A stretch of 64,000 nt of DNA from Nelumbo lutea (lineage: Eukaryota; Streptophyta; Magnoliopsida; Proteales; Nelumbonaceae). Below, one piece after another: positions 12,401 through 27,400 of this stretch (within the stretch, counting starts at the first letter, position 1; each line of letters opens with the position of its first letter). The stretch is from positions 39,680,356-39,744,355 of the forward strand of contig JAKGHH010000007.1 of the NCBI GenBank assembly GCA_022828595.1. Reading direction: 5' to 3'. The translations under genes were made by a program, and so were the position numbers. A model generated the notes under the pieces. The model was not told where the DNA came from. It was given only the letters and a program-made list of their open reading frames with translations, and did not search any database.

Positions 12401-15400
12401 GGATCCAAATTTTTTAGAATAAATGACTCATTAAAGAGTTTCCTTGTCTTTATGATTATAAGCAATGTTATAAAAGCACAAGGCGCAATAAAAGCACAAG
12501 GGGCAATTTGTGCCCAAGGCACAAGGTGCAAGGCAAGACATGCGCTTTTTCGAAGCAACACGCAAAAATACAAAAATGGCAAAAAATGCAAAAAATTAAA
12601 AAACATATGTATAAACATAATATTGATAAAACTATAAACTTAAATTTCAAAATAAATATTTTAATAAATCTATTATCTAAAATTAAAATACATAAAAATA
12701 ACATGTAAACAATATTCAAATGAAAATTTAAAAATATTACCGCACATATAAAACATTTTCAAGCATGTAAAACCCAAAATTTCTTTTTTTTTCCTCTATT
12801 GCATTACTTCAAATAGCTTATGTGATGTAAAGTGTAAACCATCTTGCATCCTTGATTCTACAACTGCCTTTGTAGAAAGCTCCTTGAGGCTAGCACAAAC
12901 AAGTCCATGTTAGGGTCTTAAATTCTTAATCCTTGCACAAAAAAAAGAATTGATCTTATAATTTTAATTGCCTTATAAGAAGATATTTTACTAGGATTAA
13001 CGAATGAACAACATTAGCAAATGGGGGGTCAGGGGGTGGAGCCTCCAGCCCAGCTACTAGGTTCAAAAAGAACAAAAAGTACAAAAAAATAAAAAAGGTG
13101 CACAAGGAATGGTTTAACAGTTTAAAGTGTCCCTGATTTCCCTGATATTTCCACAACATATTTCTATTTCCATGGGTAGTGACAAAATTTTACCGGAATT
13201 GACATATTCCCCAATGAACACTACCAGCACATTTCCATTTTTACTTCCATGGGTAGTGACATGAAATTTTACTGGAATCGACATATTCCCCAATGAACAC
13301 TATTAGCACTATGTAGAGTCGAGTTTTTTTTTTATAAATGATTGATAATTTATTCATGATAATCAGAATGAACTTACAATACAGCCTGCCCAAAGGAGAG
13401 GCATGAGCTGGTACGTCTCCACAACAACAACAAAGTACTACATCAAACTAGGAAATGAAAGTTTACAGAGCTGCCCAGAATAAATGTTCCCTTGATACCC
13501 CTTGCTTATCCAACCCATCTGCCATGGTATTAGATGTTCTACCCACCCACTGATAATTAACAGTCATGTTCCTTGAAAACCAATTAGCTTTCCTCATAAT
13601 ATCCCTGTAGCACCAAATAACTGAAGCTGGAATTTTTAACCAACCCACAACGACTTTGGAGTCTCCTTCAATAAGCAAATTCTGAACTCCTAACTAGTCT
13701 GCAATCTGAATACTTTGTACTGCTACTAGAAGCTCAAGGAGCCCGAGAGTAAAGCTAATATATTACTATCTTTATCTCTCAGCCTTCTGAAGGAGGCACC
13801 CACACAGCTGGTACCCTGTTCTTCCTGTTACTGCTACTAGCCACAACAATCCAGTTCCTCCAAATGTCATCAAAGGAATATATTTTAAAGGAATCCAATG
13901 ATCTCAGCCAATGGATTGCCCTGGTCAAAATGCTATCCTTTACGTTTTGAATATTTCTCTACTCTTGGAAAATCCTCGCATTTCTTTCTTCCCAATTTGT
14001 CCACAAAGCAGCAGCTCTAATGCACCTCCACATTGTTTTACCAATTTTCGTGGGCCACACAAAGAAGGAAGGGTCAAAGATCTGATCTACGGCTGTGGTC
14101 AAATTTCACCTGCAACCAAACTTACATGAATACCACTTTGAGCTAGCTCAACTTTTACTTCAAACATGAAGTTAAATATTAGCTTTTGTTTGTGTAATAT
14201 TATTTGGTTGATCTATTACAACCATTTACATTTTCTACGAGTTTAAATTTTGTTTTCCATTCTATCATGAAACTCTAAATCTTAAGGTTTACCAACTTCA
14301 AAACATATTCTTTTGTCCATAACCTTAGTTTCTTAGCTTTGTTTAATGACTTGGAACAAGATAATAATTTAAAAAGGTGTGTCTATGCTTCTTTTATCAT
14401 TTCATAAAATATCATTCCACATTTTGCATATTTTACAATGTTTCCACCATGTCTAGAATTTGTACAATATTTCCATACGATATTTCCAACATTTCCGACA
14501 TGTTTCTAATATATGGATGACCGACATTTCCACCAACACCAACATTTTAAATCTTGGTGCTAGGCACATGCCTAGGTGCACTAGGTGCATGCCTTTTTTG
14601 TTAGACAGTCTTGTATGCCCTTAGCTTCAATCCGATTTGATGTACTTTTGACATTTAATGTAAATAAATAAAGTGCATGTTTGATTCATGTGTTTGGTAT
14701 AATTCTGTGTAAGACCCTAAAACTGGACACTTATAGAGACTCGTGTTAGTTTTAAATGTTCACAGCCATTGGATAAGTCTGGGGAGATTTATCCTGCTAA
14801 GGCTGATACTGGTGTGCCACTAAGTGTTAGGATGGCTTGTCTTGGCCACCAGGGTAAGACCCAAGGCGCATGCAGTATGTGATTGCTTGAATCTTCGAAC
14901 CGGACCAGATTTCCAGTATTGCCCTGGACCTTAGAGACAGATGGGCAAAACTGGACAGTTACACCTGACCCCTAGACTTGATTATGACACTTCACTAGGT
15001 GTCGAATCGGGCTGTCTTTGATATGTCAATCAGTGAGATCCTTAGCAGGGGTCAAAACCTGGGCATGTTGGGGCAGTCTGAGAATTCATCTGAGTAAGTG
15101 ATCATAGTGTTAGGATCAGCCCCTTTGTCGGACAATTATAATGATTGGAAATGCATTCTCTCTGATGGAAACCAAACTGCCGGCAGTTGATTTCAATTGT
15201 TGGAATTTTGTTTTGCAAAATTAATATATATATAAATGTATATGTACGGTTTCAAAAGGTTTGCAAATGGTTTTAATTCCCGGGATCCATGTGAGTAGAG
15301 AGTGCGGCACTGTTCCTTGCAGCCGAGGGAGAGGTCCTCTCTTGTCGGGCAGTGCTTGATCATTAAGGGCTGAGAGGTTAAGTGTAAGACCATTTAGGAT

Positions 15401-18400
15401 AATACCTGATGGGCTAATCTTGCACCTGCCCACAGTCCCTGGGTTTTTATAAGATGGCTTGGCCCAGGGACCACTTAATGTAAGTGTTGGGCCCATAGGG
15501 TCCATGTGATGGGCTCAGGGGTTCACTGAGTTTTTCAGTAAATTCAGCTAGGCCTTGTAATAAAGGCTGGGCCGAACCCATGTGGCTGGTGTGTAGATCA
15601 ATGCTTGGGTCCCATGCCATACAAAGAAGCCCAACTGGGCAGCAGATTGGAAACTAGTTAAACACTGAACACTTAATGGGCCAAAAGCCCATTACGAGCT
15701 GGGCTGATATGATCACCCATCTATGGGGCGAATCTGAGATTAATGTTAGTAAAAGGATTGGGCCTTTAACCTTATCCACTCTGGGAGACCAAATTCAAAT
15801 CAGATTTGAATCTAGTAACCTCCTGATAAGATCAGGAGTAAGCTAACTTAATCTATAGATAGGATTAAGATAATCCCCTATCCAAATACTGATTTGGATT
15901 GGGATAACTCCTAATTAGGAGGTTTCTTAATCAAGAAGAAAAGAGGAGAAACTCAAGAGAAATATATCAAATTTCAAACCAGGTTTTCTTGCAAGAAATT
16001 ATCCTATGAACTGAGATTAGATCTCATTCACACTCCAGAGAGAAGAGAAGCAGTTCAGCCATTTTCGTCCCAGGAGTTCTCCTCCAGTCACCGCCATTCC
16101 CTCTTGTAAGATTTGATTTTTGCAGAAAAAGGAAGTCAAGAAATCAATTCTTGACATCAATCTTGCAGGAAAGACTATAAAAGATTCGGTGTTCAGAGTT
16201 TCCAGAGGATTTTTGCGAAGGATCTAGTGTGTAGGACGCACCCTGCTGTTCCGTTCCATCCACAGTTGTGTCATTTTCAGCAGGAGCGGATCTTGGTGTC
16301 TTCTTTGGGCGTGAACACCAACTTTGGGAGATACTATTTCTTCGGATCAGGTATAATCCTCCCTTTTTCCTTTTGGTTCAGATCTGGTTTAATTATGGTT
16401 CAAGTAGGATCCTTAAATATTGTATTCTAAATTTAGGGAATGCGATTCCCAGTTGGGAGAATGTAGGAAAATTTTTGAAATTCGCCCACCCATTCCGCAA
16501 CCTTTATGGCATCCATTAGATGGATCCTACCATTCTTTCATTTTTAAAGTGTTGCGCCTAGGGCCTAGGCAAGGCAAATACCTTAAAATGTACCTCGCCT
16601 GAGCACCAAGGTGCACCTTTTAAATCATTGATTACAAGGAACATTTGCCTTTATGATTCAATATATCACATCTATAAGAACTTGTGGATCAAAACCTAAC
16701 CTAGTCAAAGTCAAAGGATTAAATTTTAGAGAATAAATATCTTGTTAGAGTTTCTTTGTCTTTATGATTACAAGGGTATATTTGTGTTCTTCCTCCCCCC
16801 TCCCTCCTGAAAATTCTGTTTTCTGGTATTTGGAATAATGACTTGATGAGAGCATGAAATGTTGGTTGGCCACCAAGGTCCAATCCTGGTTATAACTTAT
16901 GAACTATAGAATCAATTGAAAGTGTTTTCAGAGTATTGAGATCTAGGTAGAGTCTTTTTTTTTTTGATGAATAAAATTAAAATTTCACCGATATCATCAA
17001 TAATAAGTAATTATTACAAGCATCACAAGAAGAGGCGCGAAGTATAGCCTTACACTCAAAGAAAAACAGCAAGAGATTTACAAATGTGCCCAAAACAACT
17101 AATCCCTCATTACCCCTTGCTTGGCTAAAGAATCAGCCATAAGATTAGCTTCCCTCCCCACCCATTGTATAACCAGATTCACATGTTGTGTTAGCCATTT
17201 GAACTTCTTCATTTCATCTCTATAGCACCATATTGTTGAATCTAGATTATTTATCCAGCCCCCCCACCACCACCTTGGAGTCTCCTTCTATCACCAAGTT
17301 CTCCACATTCATCTCTTTTGCCATCTAGGCACCTTGTAATACTACATACAACTCAGCTTCTAACGAGTCTCCATTCCCCACCGGTCCTTAATAGAGTGCT
17401 ATTAGATTCCCTTCCTTATCTCTTATGGCCCCTCCAATTCTAGGACCTAGGTTGCCTTGACCACTTCCATCAAAATTTAGTTTCAAAAAACCTTCAAATG
17501 GAGGTACTAAAGCCAACCTTGTTTTAACCCTTTTCACTGAACTTGAAGCCACTAAATACCAGTTCCTCCAAATGTCATCAAAGGAGTACTGTCTAAACAG
17601 ATCCAAAGTTAGTAGCCAATGTATAACTCTATTCATTACAGTAGATGTTCAAGACTGCTATCAGCCTTGAACCCTAATAGATTTCAGGTTCGAAAATAGG
17701 AGAAAAAGTATAGAGGAGAGAGGAGAAAGAGTAGAGAGAGAGCAATAGAACACAAGAATTGAAAGGAAGGACAGAATCTGAAATATTCTGCCGCCACCAC
17801 TTCTATTTAGTATTTATAGGTTATGCTAATTACATGGAAAGGACAGATCTGCCCTTAGTATTTACATAACAAATAGAACAAAATAAAGCTAAAATAAATA
17901 ACAACTGAAATAACAGATTGACCACCAGCTAACCCCAGGATGACTAGAACACATTCTACCCTACGAACACAATGGGACCATAGCTGTGGGGCCCACATCA
18001 GTGTTCTCTACACTCCCCCTCAAGTTGGGAATAAATGTTTATCATTCCCACCTTGGATAGATCCGCCTCTAACTTCTTCCTTGGTACAGCTTTGGTGAGG
18101 ATATCTGCGAGCTGCATGTTGGATGTGATGTACGGGAGACACACTTCTTGTGATAAGACCCTCTCTCGTACAAAATGTCGATCAACTTCAATATGTTTAG
18201 TTCTGTCATGCTGCACCGGGTTGTGTGCTATATTAATAGCCGCTTGATTATCACAATACAACATCAGAGGCTTTTTATACTCAATACCCAACTCCTCAAG
18301 TAGTGATCTCAGTCATAGGATTTCAGCCACTCCGTTAGCTGTTGACCTGCATTCAGCTTCAGCACTGGATCGGGAGACAACACTCTATTTTTTACTCCTC

Positions 18401-21400
18401 CAAGAGACAAGGTTGCCTCCCACAAGGACACAATATCCAGAGGTAGACCTTCTGTCATCAACACTCCCAGCCCAATCGGCATCTGTATAGACCTCCACCT
18501 TCATGTGATTACTGTTCTTGAACAGTATACCTCTACCCAAGCATCTCTTCAAGTATGCTAATATTCTTTTTGATGCAAGAAGATGTGTGGTCCTAGGAGA
18601 ATGCATGTACTGGCTGACAACACTAATTGCATAACTGATATCTGGCCGAGTGAGACAGAGATATAGTAGCTTTCCCACTAATTGTTGGAACATAACCTTG
18701 TCTTCAAGAGGCTCCCCACTCTCTGCACTAATCCTGTGGCTCTGTTCAATGGGTGTATCCGCAAGCTTAACACCTAACTTTCCAGTTTCCGCCAACAGAT
18801 CTAGAATATATTTCCTATGAGAGACAAAGATCCCCTGTTTAGATCTAGTAACCTCAATACCCAAAAAATACCGAAGTGCACCAAGATCTTTCACCTCAAA
18901 CTCTTGATGAAGGAGCTGTTTGAGAGACTCAATCTCATGGCTATCATTTCCTATCACCACAATATCATCAACATATACTGCAAATAGTGTCAGAGATGAC
19001 TCCACCCTCTTGATGAATAGGGTATGATCTGACTGGGCTTGTACATAAACGAACTTCCCAAGGGCTAGTCTGAATCTATCGAACCAAGCTCTAGGAGACT
19101 GCTTCAAACCGTACAATGCCTTATTGAGCCGGCAGACCTTCTTACCCGTCTCTGTATCATAGAATCCAGGAGGCAACCGCATGTAAACCTCTTCCTGCAG
19201 GTCACCATTCAGAAAAGCATTTTTAACATCCATTTGGTACAAAGGCCAAGTGTGGCTTGCTGCAAGAGATAATAGAACTCGAATGGTGGTCATCTTGGCT
19301 ACCGAGGCAAAGGTCTCCAAGTAATCTATACCATAAGTCTGAGTGAACTCTTTTGCAACTAGCCGAGCTTTATACCTCTCAAAGGAGTCGTCCGCATTGT
19401 TCTTCACAGTAAATATCCATCTGCAACCAACTGGTTTCTTTCCTTTGGGCAGATCAACTAGCTCCCAGGTGTTATTTTTTAACAGGGCATCTATTTCAAC
19501 CTGCATTGCATCTTTCCACTCCGGGACGAATAGGGCTTCTTGCACTGTTCTTGGAATAGGGACATTGGCAACAGAAGTAAGATAGGACTTGTAGGTGGGA
19601 GATAGGCGATCATAGGATAAAAACTGGGAAATACAGTGGGTTGTAGATGTGGTACAATGCCGTTTCCCCTTACGGATGGCAATGGGAATGTCACGGTCAT
19701 CTGGAGGAGGTGAAGTGGCAACAGTGAAAGAAGTCTCTGTGGGCCCTGAGACTGTAATACCTGGACTTGGAGCCGCAGAAGAGATTGAAGTTAGCCTGAA
19801 CTGTTGATGACCGAGATCAACCTGCCTGCATCGCCTGTGATAGACCCTCAACTCCTGATCCCTCTGACCACCCTCACTATGGTAGCCCTTACCACTCAAT
19901 GGAATAGGTAAGGGAACAGCCCCAAAAGTATGAACCCTACCCTCACTGCGCTCCCCCTTAAGAAAGTGACCCAAATCCCGACTTGCATTGCTCTCCCTCT
20001 GAAGAAAGTGACCCAAATCCCGACTCGCACTGCTCTCCCCCTGAGGAGAAACCCAAGAATAATAGAGTCTCCTCAAAGAAAGTGACATCCATGGAGACAA
20101 ATCTTTTCCCTGAGACAGGATCATAGCAGCAATAACCCTTTTGAGTTTGTGCATAACCAAGAAAAATGCATTTGGAGGCTTTTGGTTCGAACTTGGAGTG
20201 ATGGGGGTCCGAGAAGTTGAACAAAACAGGTACAACCAAATGTTTTAAGGGGAGCAGTGAACAACTCCTCATCAGGGTATAGAAGGGAAAAAGGAGATGA
20301 CATATCAAGAACCCGAGAAGGAACCCGATTAATAAGATATACTGCCGTGAGGATAGCATCACCCCAGAAGAGAATAGGGACATTGGAGGTAAACATAATA
20401 CTTCTAGCCACCTCCAAGATGTGCCTATTCTTCCTTTCTACAACCCCATTCTACTGAGGTGTATGAGGGCAAGTGCTCTGGTGGATAACCCCATGATTAA
20501 GAAGGTAAGATGCCAATGGCTTAGCAAAGTATATCAGATCTAAGAACTTTGATCTTGGCATCAAATTGGGTTAGGATCATTTGGTGAAAGGTTTGGGTCA
20601 GGGTGGGAACCTCATCTCGTGAATGCATAAGATAAATCCAAGAAAACCCGATATGGTCATCAGCAAATAACAAAAAGTATCTGTACCCACCCATAGAAGG
20701 GATGTGATATGGCCCCCAAACATCCGTATGCACAAGATCAAAAGGACGATTACTCTTTTTATTACTCAATGAATAAGAGTTTCTACAATGTTTAGGAAAC
20801 TCACAGCTTTCACATTGCAACTGGGACAACTCAACAGGCTCAAACAAATTAGGAAACAGACTCTTTAAGGATCGAAAAGATAAATGTGGCATAACCGAAC
20901 TCACACTCTGGGAAACAAGTGACTTCTTATCCACCGACTCTTCCCGACGAGAAGTCTCCCCGAGCAGATAGATCCCATTCATCTCACAGCCAGTCCCAAT
21001 CACCTTCTTCGTCTTCAGGTCCTGAAGAACGCACCGGTCAGGGAAGAAAGTTACTGAGCAGTTCATGTGTTTGGTAATACTACTGACTGAAATAAGGTTA
21101 GTATCAAGCTTAAGAACATGTAAGACAGAAGACAAGGAAATGGTATCCGTTAGCTTGATGTCACCCTTGCCAAAAATGGGGGCAAGAGAGCCATCAGCAA
21201 TAGATACTTTATCCCTACCAGAAGATAAATGATAAATGGTAAACAAAGAAGGCAAGCTAGTCATATGGTCGGATGCACCTGAGTCTATTACCCAACAGGG
21301 TTCAGTAGTCCTGGAGCTGAGGCATGGCAGGCTGAGGCTCGAGTACCTGAATGTGCGAAAGCAGATGTGGCAGGGGCTAATGGTGACTGTGGTGGTTGAG

Positions 21401-24400
21401 CTGAGTTACCAACTTCCTTTTCCAACTGTATAAGGGCAGCCCGAACTATAGCTAAGGTCTCTAAGAATGTGCCTCTTGTGCCAGATGAGGATGTTGAATC
21501 AATATTCATGGCCACATGAGCATTACCCTTCTTGCTTCTCAATTTGCCAGGACCAAATGAGGATGCAGCTTCCAACATGTTTCTTTTATGTGTTTGGGTT
21601 TCTTACAATACTCACATACCACATAACTGTTGTTCCCAAAACTGCCTTTAGCCTGATTTTTAAACTCCATTTCGGTCAAGAACCAGTAGTCTCAAAATTA
21701 GGGTTACTACAGTCAAAGAATAGCACTTGGACTATCAATCACAACCAAAAATCAGTATAGAACCAATCTGTATTCACGGTATATGTGCATGAAACAGGTA
21801 TAGCTGATGATCTGAAACCAACTAGCAAGCACAACAGCAACAGTCCGTACAGTTCTCACCCATTAAGAGAGTTCGAAAACCCAAAAAAAAATCTGAAAAC
21901 AGCTTGGAAGCAGGTCTGATATGCTTAGCAGAATTAGGGTTTAAACCAGTCCTTAAAGAAAACATTTCAGTTGCACATTCCTATCAGTACCATATAGATA
22001 GACTTGTAGTAGGGTTAATATGAAACCCTAAAAGCTGATCAATGCTGAAAAAAACTTGAGGAGAGCTCCAGGTAAATCGCAAGGTTCAACCTAACATTAG
22101 GGTTTGCCTCAAGATCACTTTCAAACCCTAGAGTATGAGAAAAGTACCCTAAGGCAGTTCGGCCCAACAGTAGGGTTTGCTATAAAACCCTAGAGAATAG
22201 AAGGGAGAAAACTCTAGAATGGTTCGGCCGCCCTTTCCAGATAGGTCCAACGTATCCTCTCTGATAGTACTTCTCTTAGAAAATAAAAAACTTAAAAGAA
22301 AAAGTTGTTCGCTGCCTTCCAAGGTTACTCGAACCCTAGCCTCTCTGATTCTTCTTGATCACCAACACTCTGCAACCGTGACAAGTCTTCAACAGCTGCT
22401 AAACCCTCTGGCGATCTCCAAGAATCAATCTACAAACTCCACTTTCTCAGCTGCCAGCCCTAGGAGATTCTCATGTGGTCGGCTGGACTAGACTCACATG
22501 AGAAACCCTAACCTTGCTCTAATACCAAGTAGATGTTCAAGACTGCTATCAGCCTTGAACCCTAATAGATTTCAGGTTTGAAAATAGGAGAAAAGGTATA
22601 GTGGAGAGAGGAGAAAGAGTAGAGAGAGCAGTAGAACACAAGAATTTAAAATAAGGACAGAATCTGATTTTTCTGCCGCCACTTCTATTTAGTATTTATA
22701 GGTTATGCTAATTACATGGAAAGGACAGATCTGCCCTTAGTATTTACATAACAAATAGAACAAAATAAAGCTGAAATAAATAACAACTGAAATAACAGAT
22801 TGACCACCAGCTAACCCTAGGATGACTAGAACACATTCTACCCTATGAACACAGTGGGACCATAGCTGTGGGGTCCACATCAGTGTTCTCTACAATTACA
22901 TAGTCTATAACTTGTTTGTTTCTCTCCATCTCTTGGAAGATCCTAGCATTTCTTTCTTCCAACAAAGTCCAAATTACTACTGCTCGAGTGCATCTCCACA
23001 TTAATCTTCCCCTTCTCTTTAGCCAAGCAAAAGTTGATGAATCAAACAGCATCTTAATCTCCATTGGCACATTCCACCTACACCCAAACAAAGAGAAGAA
23101 CCAGTCCCAAATCTCTACAGCGAAGGAACAAGAAACTAGTAAATGATAACAAGATTCACCATCAGGTTTACAAAGAGTGCACAAATTTGGGGAAATACAT
23201 AGAAAAGGTCTCTTCTTTTGCATGTAATCTAAAGTGTTAACTTTCCCATACACTACTTCCCAGCAAAAGGCCTTAATTTTAGGGGGAATCGGCTGACACT
23301 AGACTTTACAAGGAAAGGGTTGGGGGGAGGAAAATTAGCAAGCAAATTGAAGAAAGAGGCACAAGAAAAAAACACCTTTAGGACTTGGGCACCAAACTCT
23401 TCTATTCGATTTTGGAGATTCTAGGCAAACTCTCTCAAGCAGTTTCATCATCCCTCAATCCCCTTCGAAAGCCAAAATCCCAATTATAACCCAAAGGAAC
23501 AATAAGAGGGACTAGGAAATTCCCAATCACCTCATTTTTGTACAAGAAAATGGAATACAAAGTAGGGAACAAGTCTTTAAGGGGTCAATCACCAGGCCAA
23601 ATGTCTTCCCAAAAACAAAGTAAATTCCCTAAAGAAACATCATACTTGACAAACCCAAGAGACTGTGAAAGGACGCTACGGATTGATTTCCAAGGTGTTG
23701 CCAAGGTCACCTAACGTGATACACCAGCATCCCAGCCACTCTCCAAACTCCCATGAATATTGTCCACTACCTCATGCCACAAGCTTTCCCTCTCTAATGA
23801 CCATCTCCATAGCCACTTCCCTAACAAAGTTTTATTCTTTTTCCTCACATTCCCAAGACCTAAGCCACCTTCTTTTTTATTGTTGCACACAATCTCCCAT
23901 TTGACTAAGTGAACTTTCCTTGCCTCTCCTAGTTCACAAAGGAAATTCCTCATGATTTTTTCTAGTTTCTTTTCTTCCCTAGGTGGAATCCTAAACACAG
24001 AGGGGAAGTACATTAGTAGGTTAGCCAAAGTTGATTTTATTAAAGTAATCCTACCTCCAAACGAGATATAATTCCTCTTCCGCTCAGCCAATCTTCTTTC
24101 ACATATTTCTACAATTAGACTCCAAAAACTACTTCCCTTAGGGTTGGCACCTAAAGGGAGACCTAAATAGGTCAAAGGCCAAAAAGTGATGGTACAATCT
24201 AAGCAATCCGCAACCTGATTTAGAGCATTTATCCTCCAAATTAATCCCTACCACACAGCTCTTGTCTAAATTGATTTTCAAATTTGAGATCCTTTCAAAC
24301 TTCTTGACTAATTCTCTTAGCTTCCTTGCCCTTTTGACATCTCCCCCTTCACAAAAAATGACAATATCATCTACAAATTGGAGGTGGGTAATTGGGGCAT

Positions 24401-27400
24401 TATTTCTGCCCACTCTCCACCCCTTAAAGTCATCTTTCCTATCAGCCTTAGAGAGGAATCTACTAAAAACATCAACCACCAAGTTAAACAGAAAGGGTGA
24501 GAGAGGATCACCTTCCCTTAACCCTCTACAAGCTAGAAAGAAGTCTTTCACCACTCCATTAACAAGGACAGAAAAAATGACAGGAGCGAATACAACCAAA
24601 TATCCAATTGCACTACCTTTCCCCAAATCCATGTTGTTGCATCACCTCTATCAAGAAGTTCCAGTCCACCAAGTCATATGCCTTCTCCAAGTCTAATTTG
24701 CACACAAATCCTTCCTTCCTAAATCTCTTCAGTTCCTCTACACATTCATTGGCTATTACAATTTGATCAATTATTTGTTTCCCTTGAACAAAAGCTCCTT
24801 GATAATGGCAAATGAGTGGGGGTAGAACTGCCAATCCTCAAGGATAGGACCATAGCAACTATTTTGTAGATATTGGTCACCAAACTAATGGGTCAGAAGT
24901 CCTTAGGTTGGCTAGCATCAGATTTTTTTGGAATTAAGGCCAAGAAGGTTGCATTAACACTAGGGCTTATGATATGTGTGTTCAAGAATTCCCTAAAGAC
25001 AGCAAATACATCATCCTTCAGCACTTCCGAACTATCCGATAGAAAGCCATTCTAAAGCCATCCGGACCCGATGCATTAGATCTGTCCATAGAGAAGACTG
25101 CCCTTTTTATTTCCTCTTCCTCAAAATATCTTTCTAGCCACATTGCTACTTCCTCTTCTAGTACCTACCAATCTAACCCTTCTATCCACTCTTTCATCCA
25201 AGGGTCTTCTGTATAAAGATTTGAAGTAATCTACAAAAATTCTAACTATCTTGTCATGATTGGATGTCAATTCTCCATTTGTCTCCAATCTAGCAACTAA
25301 GTTCTTGCGCCTTATTACATTAGCCATCGCATGAAAGAATTTTGTGTTCCCATCCCCTTCCTTAATCCATTTATGTCTTAATTTTTGCCTCCAACTAATT
25401 TTTTCCCTAAGGAGAACTTCTTCCAATTCTTTTTTTAACTTCCACCTCAATTCCCTTTCTTCCCCATTAAGATTCCTCTCGACATCCAATTCTTCAATCT
25501 AAGAAAATAGTGTGATCTTCCCTTCTTCCAGCCTTTCAAAATGTTCTCTATTCCACTCCTTTATCCTAGCTCTCAATCATTGCAATTCCTTATGGAATTT
25601 GATTCCCTTCCACCTTACCCCCTTAGATCTGCCCTCCACCACTCCTCCACTTTGCTGACAAATTTTGGATGTATTAACCACATGTTTTTCAAATCTGAGA
25701 CAACATACAAAACTTCTGAACCTAGTCTAAAGGGGTGGTGATCTGAGGTGACTCTAGGAAAAGCTCTAAATACCAAATCTTCCCAGAGATTCTCCCAATC
25801 AACATTAAACAAAAATCTATCCAGCTTTGAACACAAAGGGTTTTCCTAAAATCATGTAAATTGGGTTTGCAAAAGGGGAATCTCCTTCAATTCACATGTA
25901 TCTATGAATTCATTAAATTTTCTCATGCTTGTGGTGATTGATTGATAAAGGTTGGGTGTTTCATTGGAAAATCTTATCACATTGAAGTCCCCACCCAAAC
26001 ATAAAGCACCTTCCCACACCAGAAAATCGTATCTCATGCTTGTGGTCATTCCTTTCTCTATAATTATTTGGCCCATAAACATTAGTTAATACCAAAGTGA
26101 ATCCATCCTCCACATTCTTGAACTTAACTGAGACAGTGTATCTACCAATTAGCTCCTCCATTGATTCCAGCACTTCATCCTTCCATAGTGTCATTATACT
26201 TCATGAAGCCCCCCAAGATGGAGCCTCAATCCATCTAATACCCCTCACTCTCCATAGGATCCTGATCCATCTTCTATCCATCTCTGCTAATTTAATCTCT
26301 TGCAACATCACAACATCAGGATTTTGTCTTTTCAAAAGATCTTTATTACTCTCCTTTTTCTTGCACTCCCCAATCCTCTCACATTCCAACTAACTATTTT
26401 GATTCTTTCAGCTTTTAGTTAGACCCACTTCATTTTTTCCTTTCTCTACTTTGGTAACTTCCTTCTTCCTCCCCTCCCGCTAAATTCTATCACCCTCTAC
26501 ATCAGAAATTAACCTCTCCACTTCTGTCTTTTTCTTCTACCTTTTTTTCTTCACTCTTCCTAGAGTACACTTTTCCTTTCTAATTCCTTTCTGGATTGAC
26601 CTTATTTTTCCTTTTTTCCATCTTACCCACCTCCTCTTCCCTCTTTCCTCCCATACCAGAATCTTTAGTAGCCTCATTAGATGCTAGCTCCCTTCCTTTA
26701 AGGTCCTCTAGGAGGTCACTAATCAGACCCCAGATCCTCTCTACTTCTTCCACCTGTCTCTTTTCTTCTGCCTCCCTCGCTTCTAAATTTACTATCACAC
26801 CTTCCCCCCCCCTCCCCCGTTCCTTTGGGCTGGGTAGCTGGTGTACCTGTTGCAGGCAGAACACACATATCAGTAACCATAACTGAATGGACACATACCT
26901 AGGTTTGACGAAGATGGAGGGTCAGGAATCCCAGAATTGGAAGTCAACATATCCTGCCTATCCCCTAACTTAGGCTGTTGTAGAGTGGAAATGGGGACAT
27001 TAGCGTGCCTGGCTGTTCTAATGACCTTTTCTGGTATGTCCTTTTCTATTGCCTCAATGCAGACCTTACAGGTTTCCTGTTCGGGCCTAGGATTTGGCAG
27101 TAAGTTCTCTACGCCGGGAGCGGGGGTAACCTGCTCAACTTCGACCAAGTGTACTGAATCTGAATGCCCAATTTCCTTTGCTTCAGCTTCTATAGGCAAG
27201 CTTGCTTCTTTGTCTTCCAGAAATAGTTCTTCTGTGTTAAGATTTCCGCAACATTCAAATCACTCTTCACATTCTGGTCTATACTTGCCAAATTTGAGCA
27301 CTCAAAAGAATCGGAATCGCAGTCGCTACTGCTGTCCTCAAAATCTGATTCTAGATCTAGAATTTTCTCCTTACCTTTGCTGCTGCATCTTAAATTCTGG

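Larger units (their letters stand above)
17640..22894 (-). mobile_element. Ty1/copia retrotransposon with both LTRs, inserted in the LINE
   Basis: LTRs at 17640-18012 (3') and 22528-22894 (5'), roughly 95% alike by eye. Target duplication attac (17635-17639 and 22895-22899). Directly after the 5' LTR the minus strand reads ttggtattagagc, a near match to the initiator-Met tRNA primer site. A polypurine tract (cttgaggggga) precedes the 3' LTR. The internal order is zinc knuckle, protease, integrase, RT, RNase H. The gag capsid part is not recognisable. Coding is broken by a few stops and frameshifts, so it is a fairly recent but inactive copy. Confidence 0.93.

Noticed and set aside
15193..15505. 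Minus-strand ORFs inside the solo LTR
   Set aside because: Not preserved in the two sister LTRs at 54244-58094, and no domain is seen.
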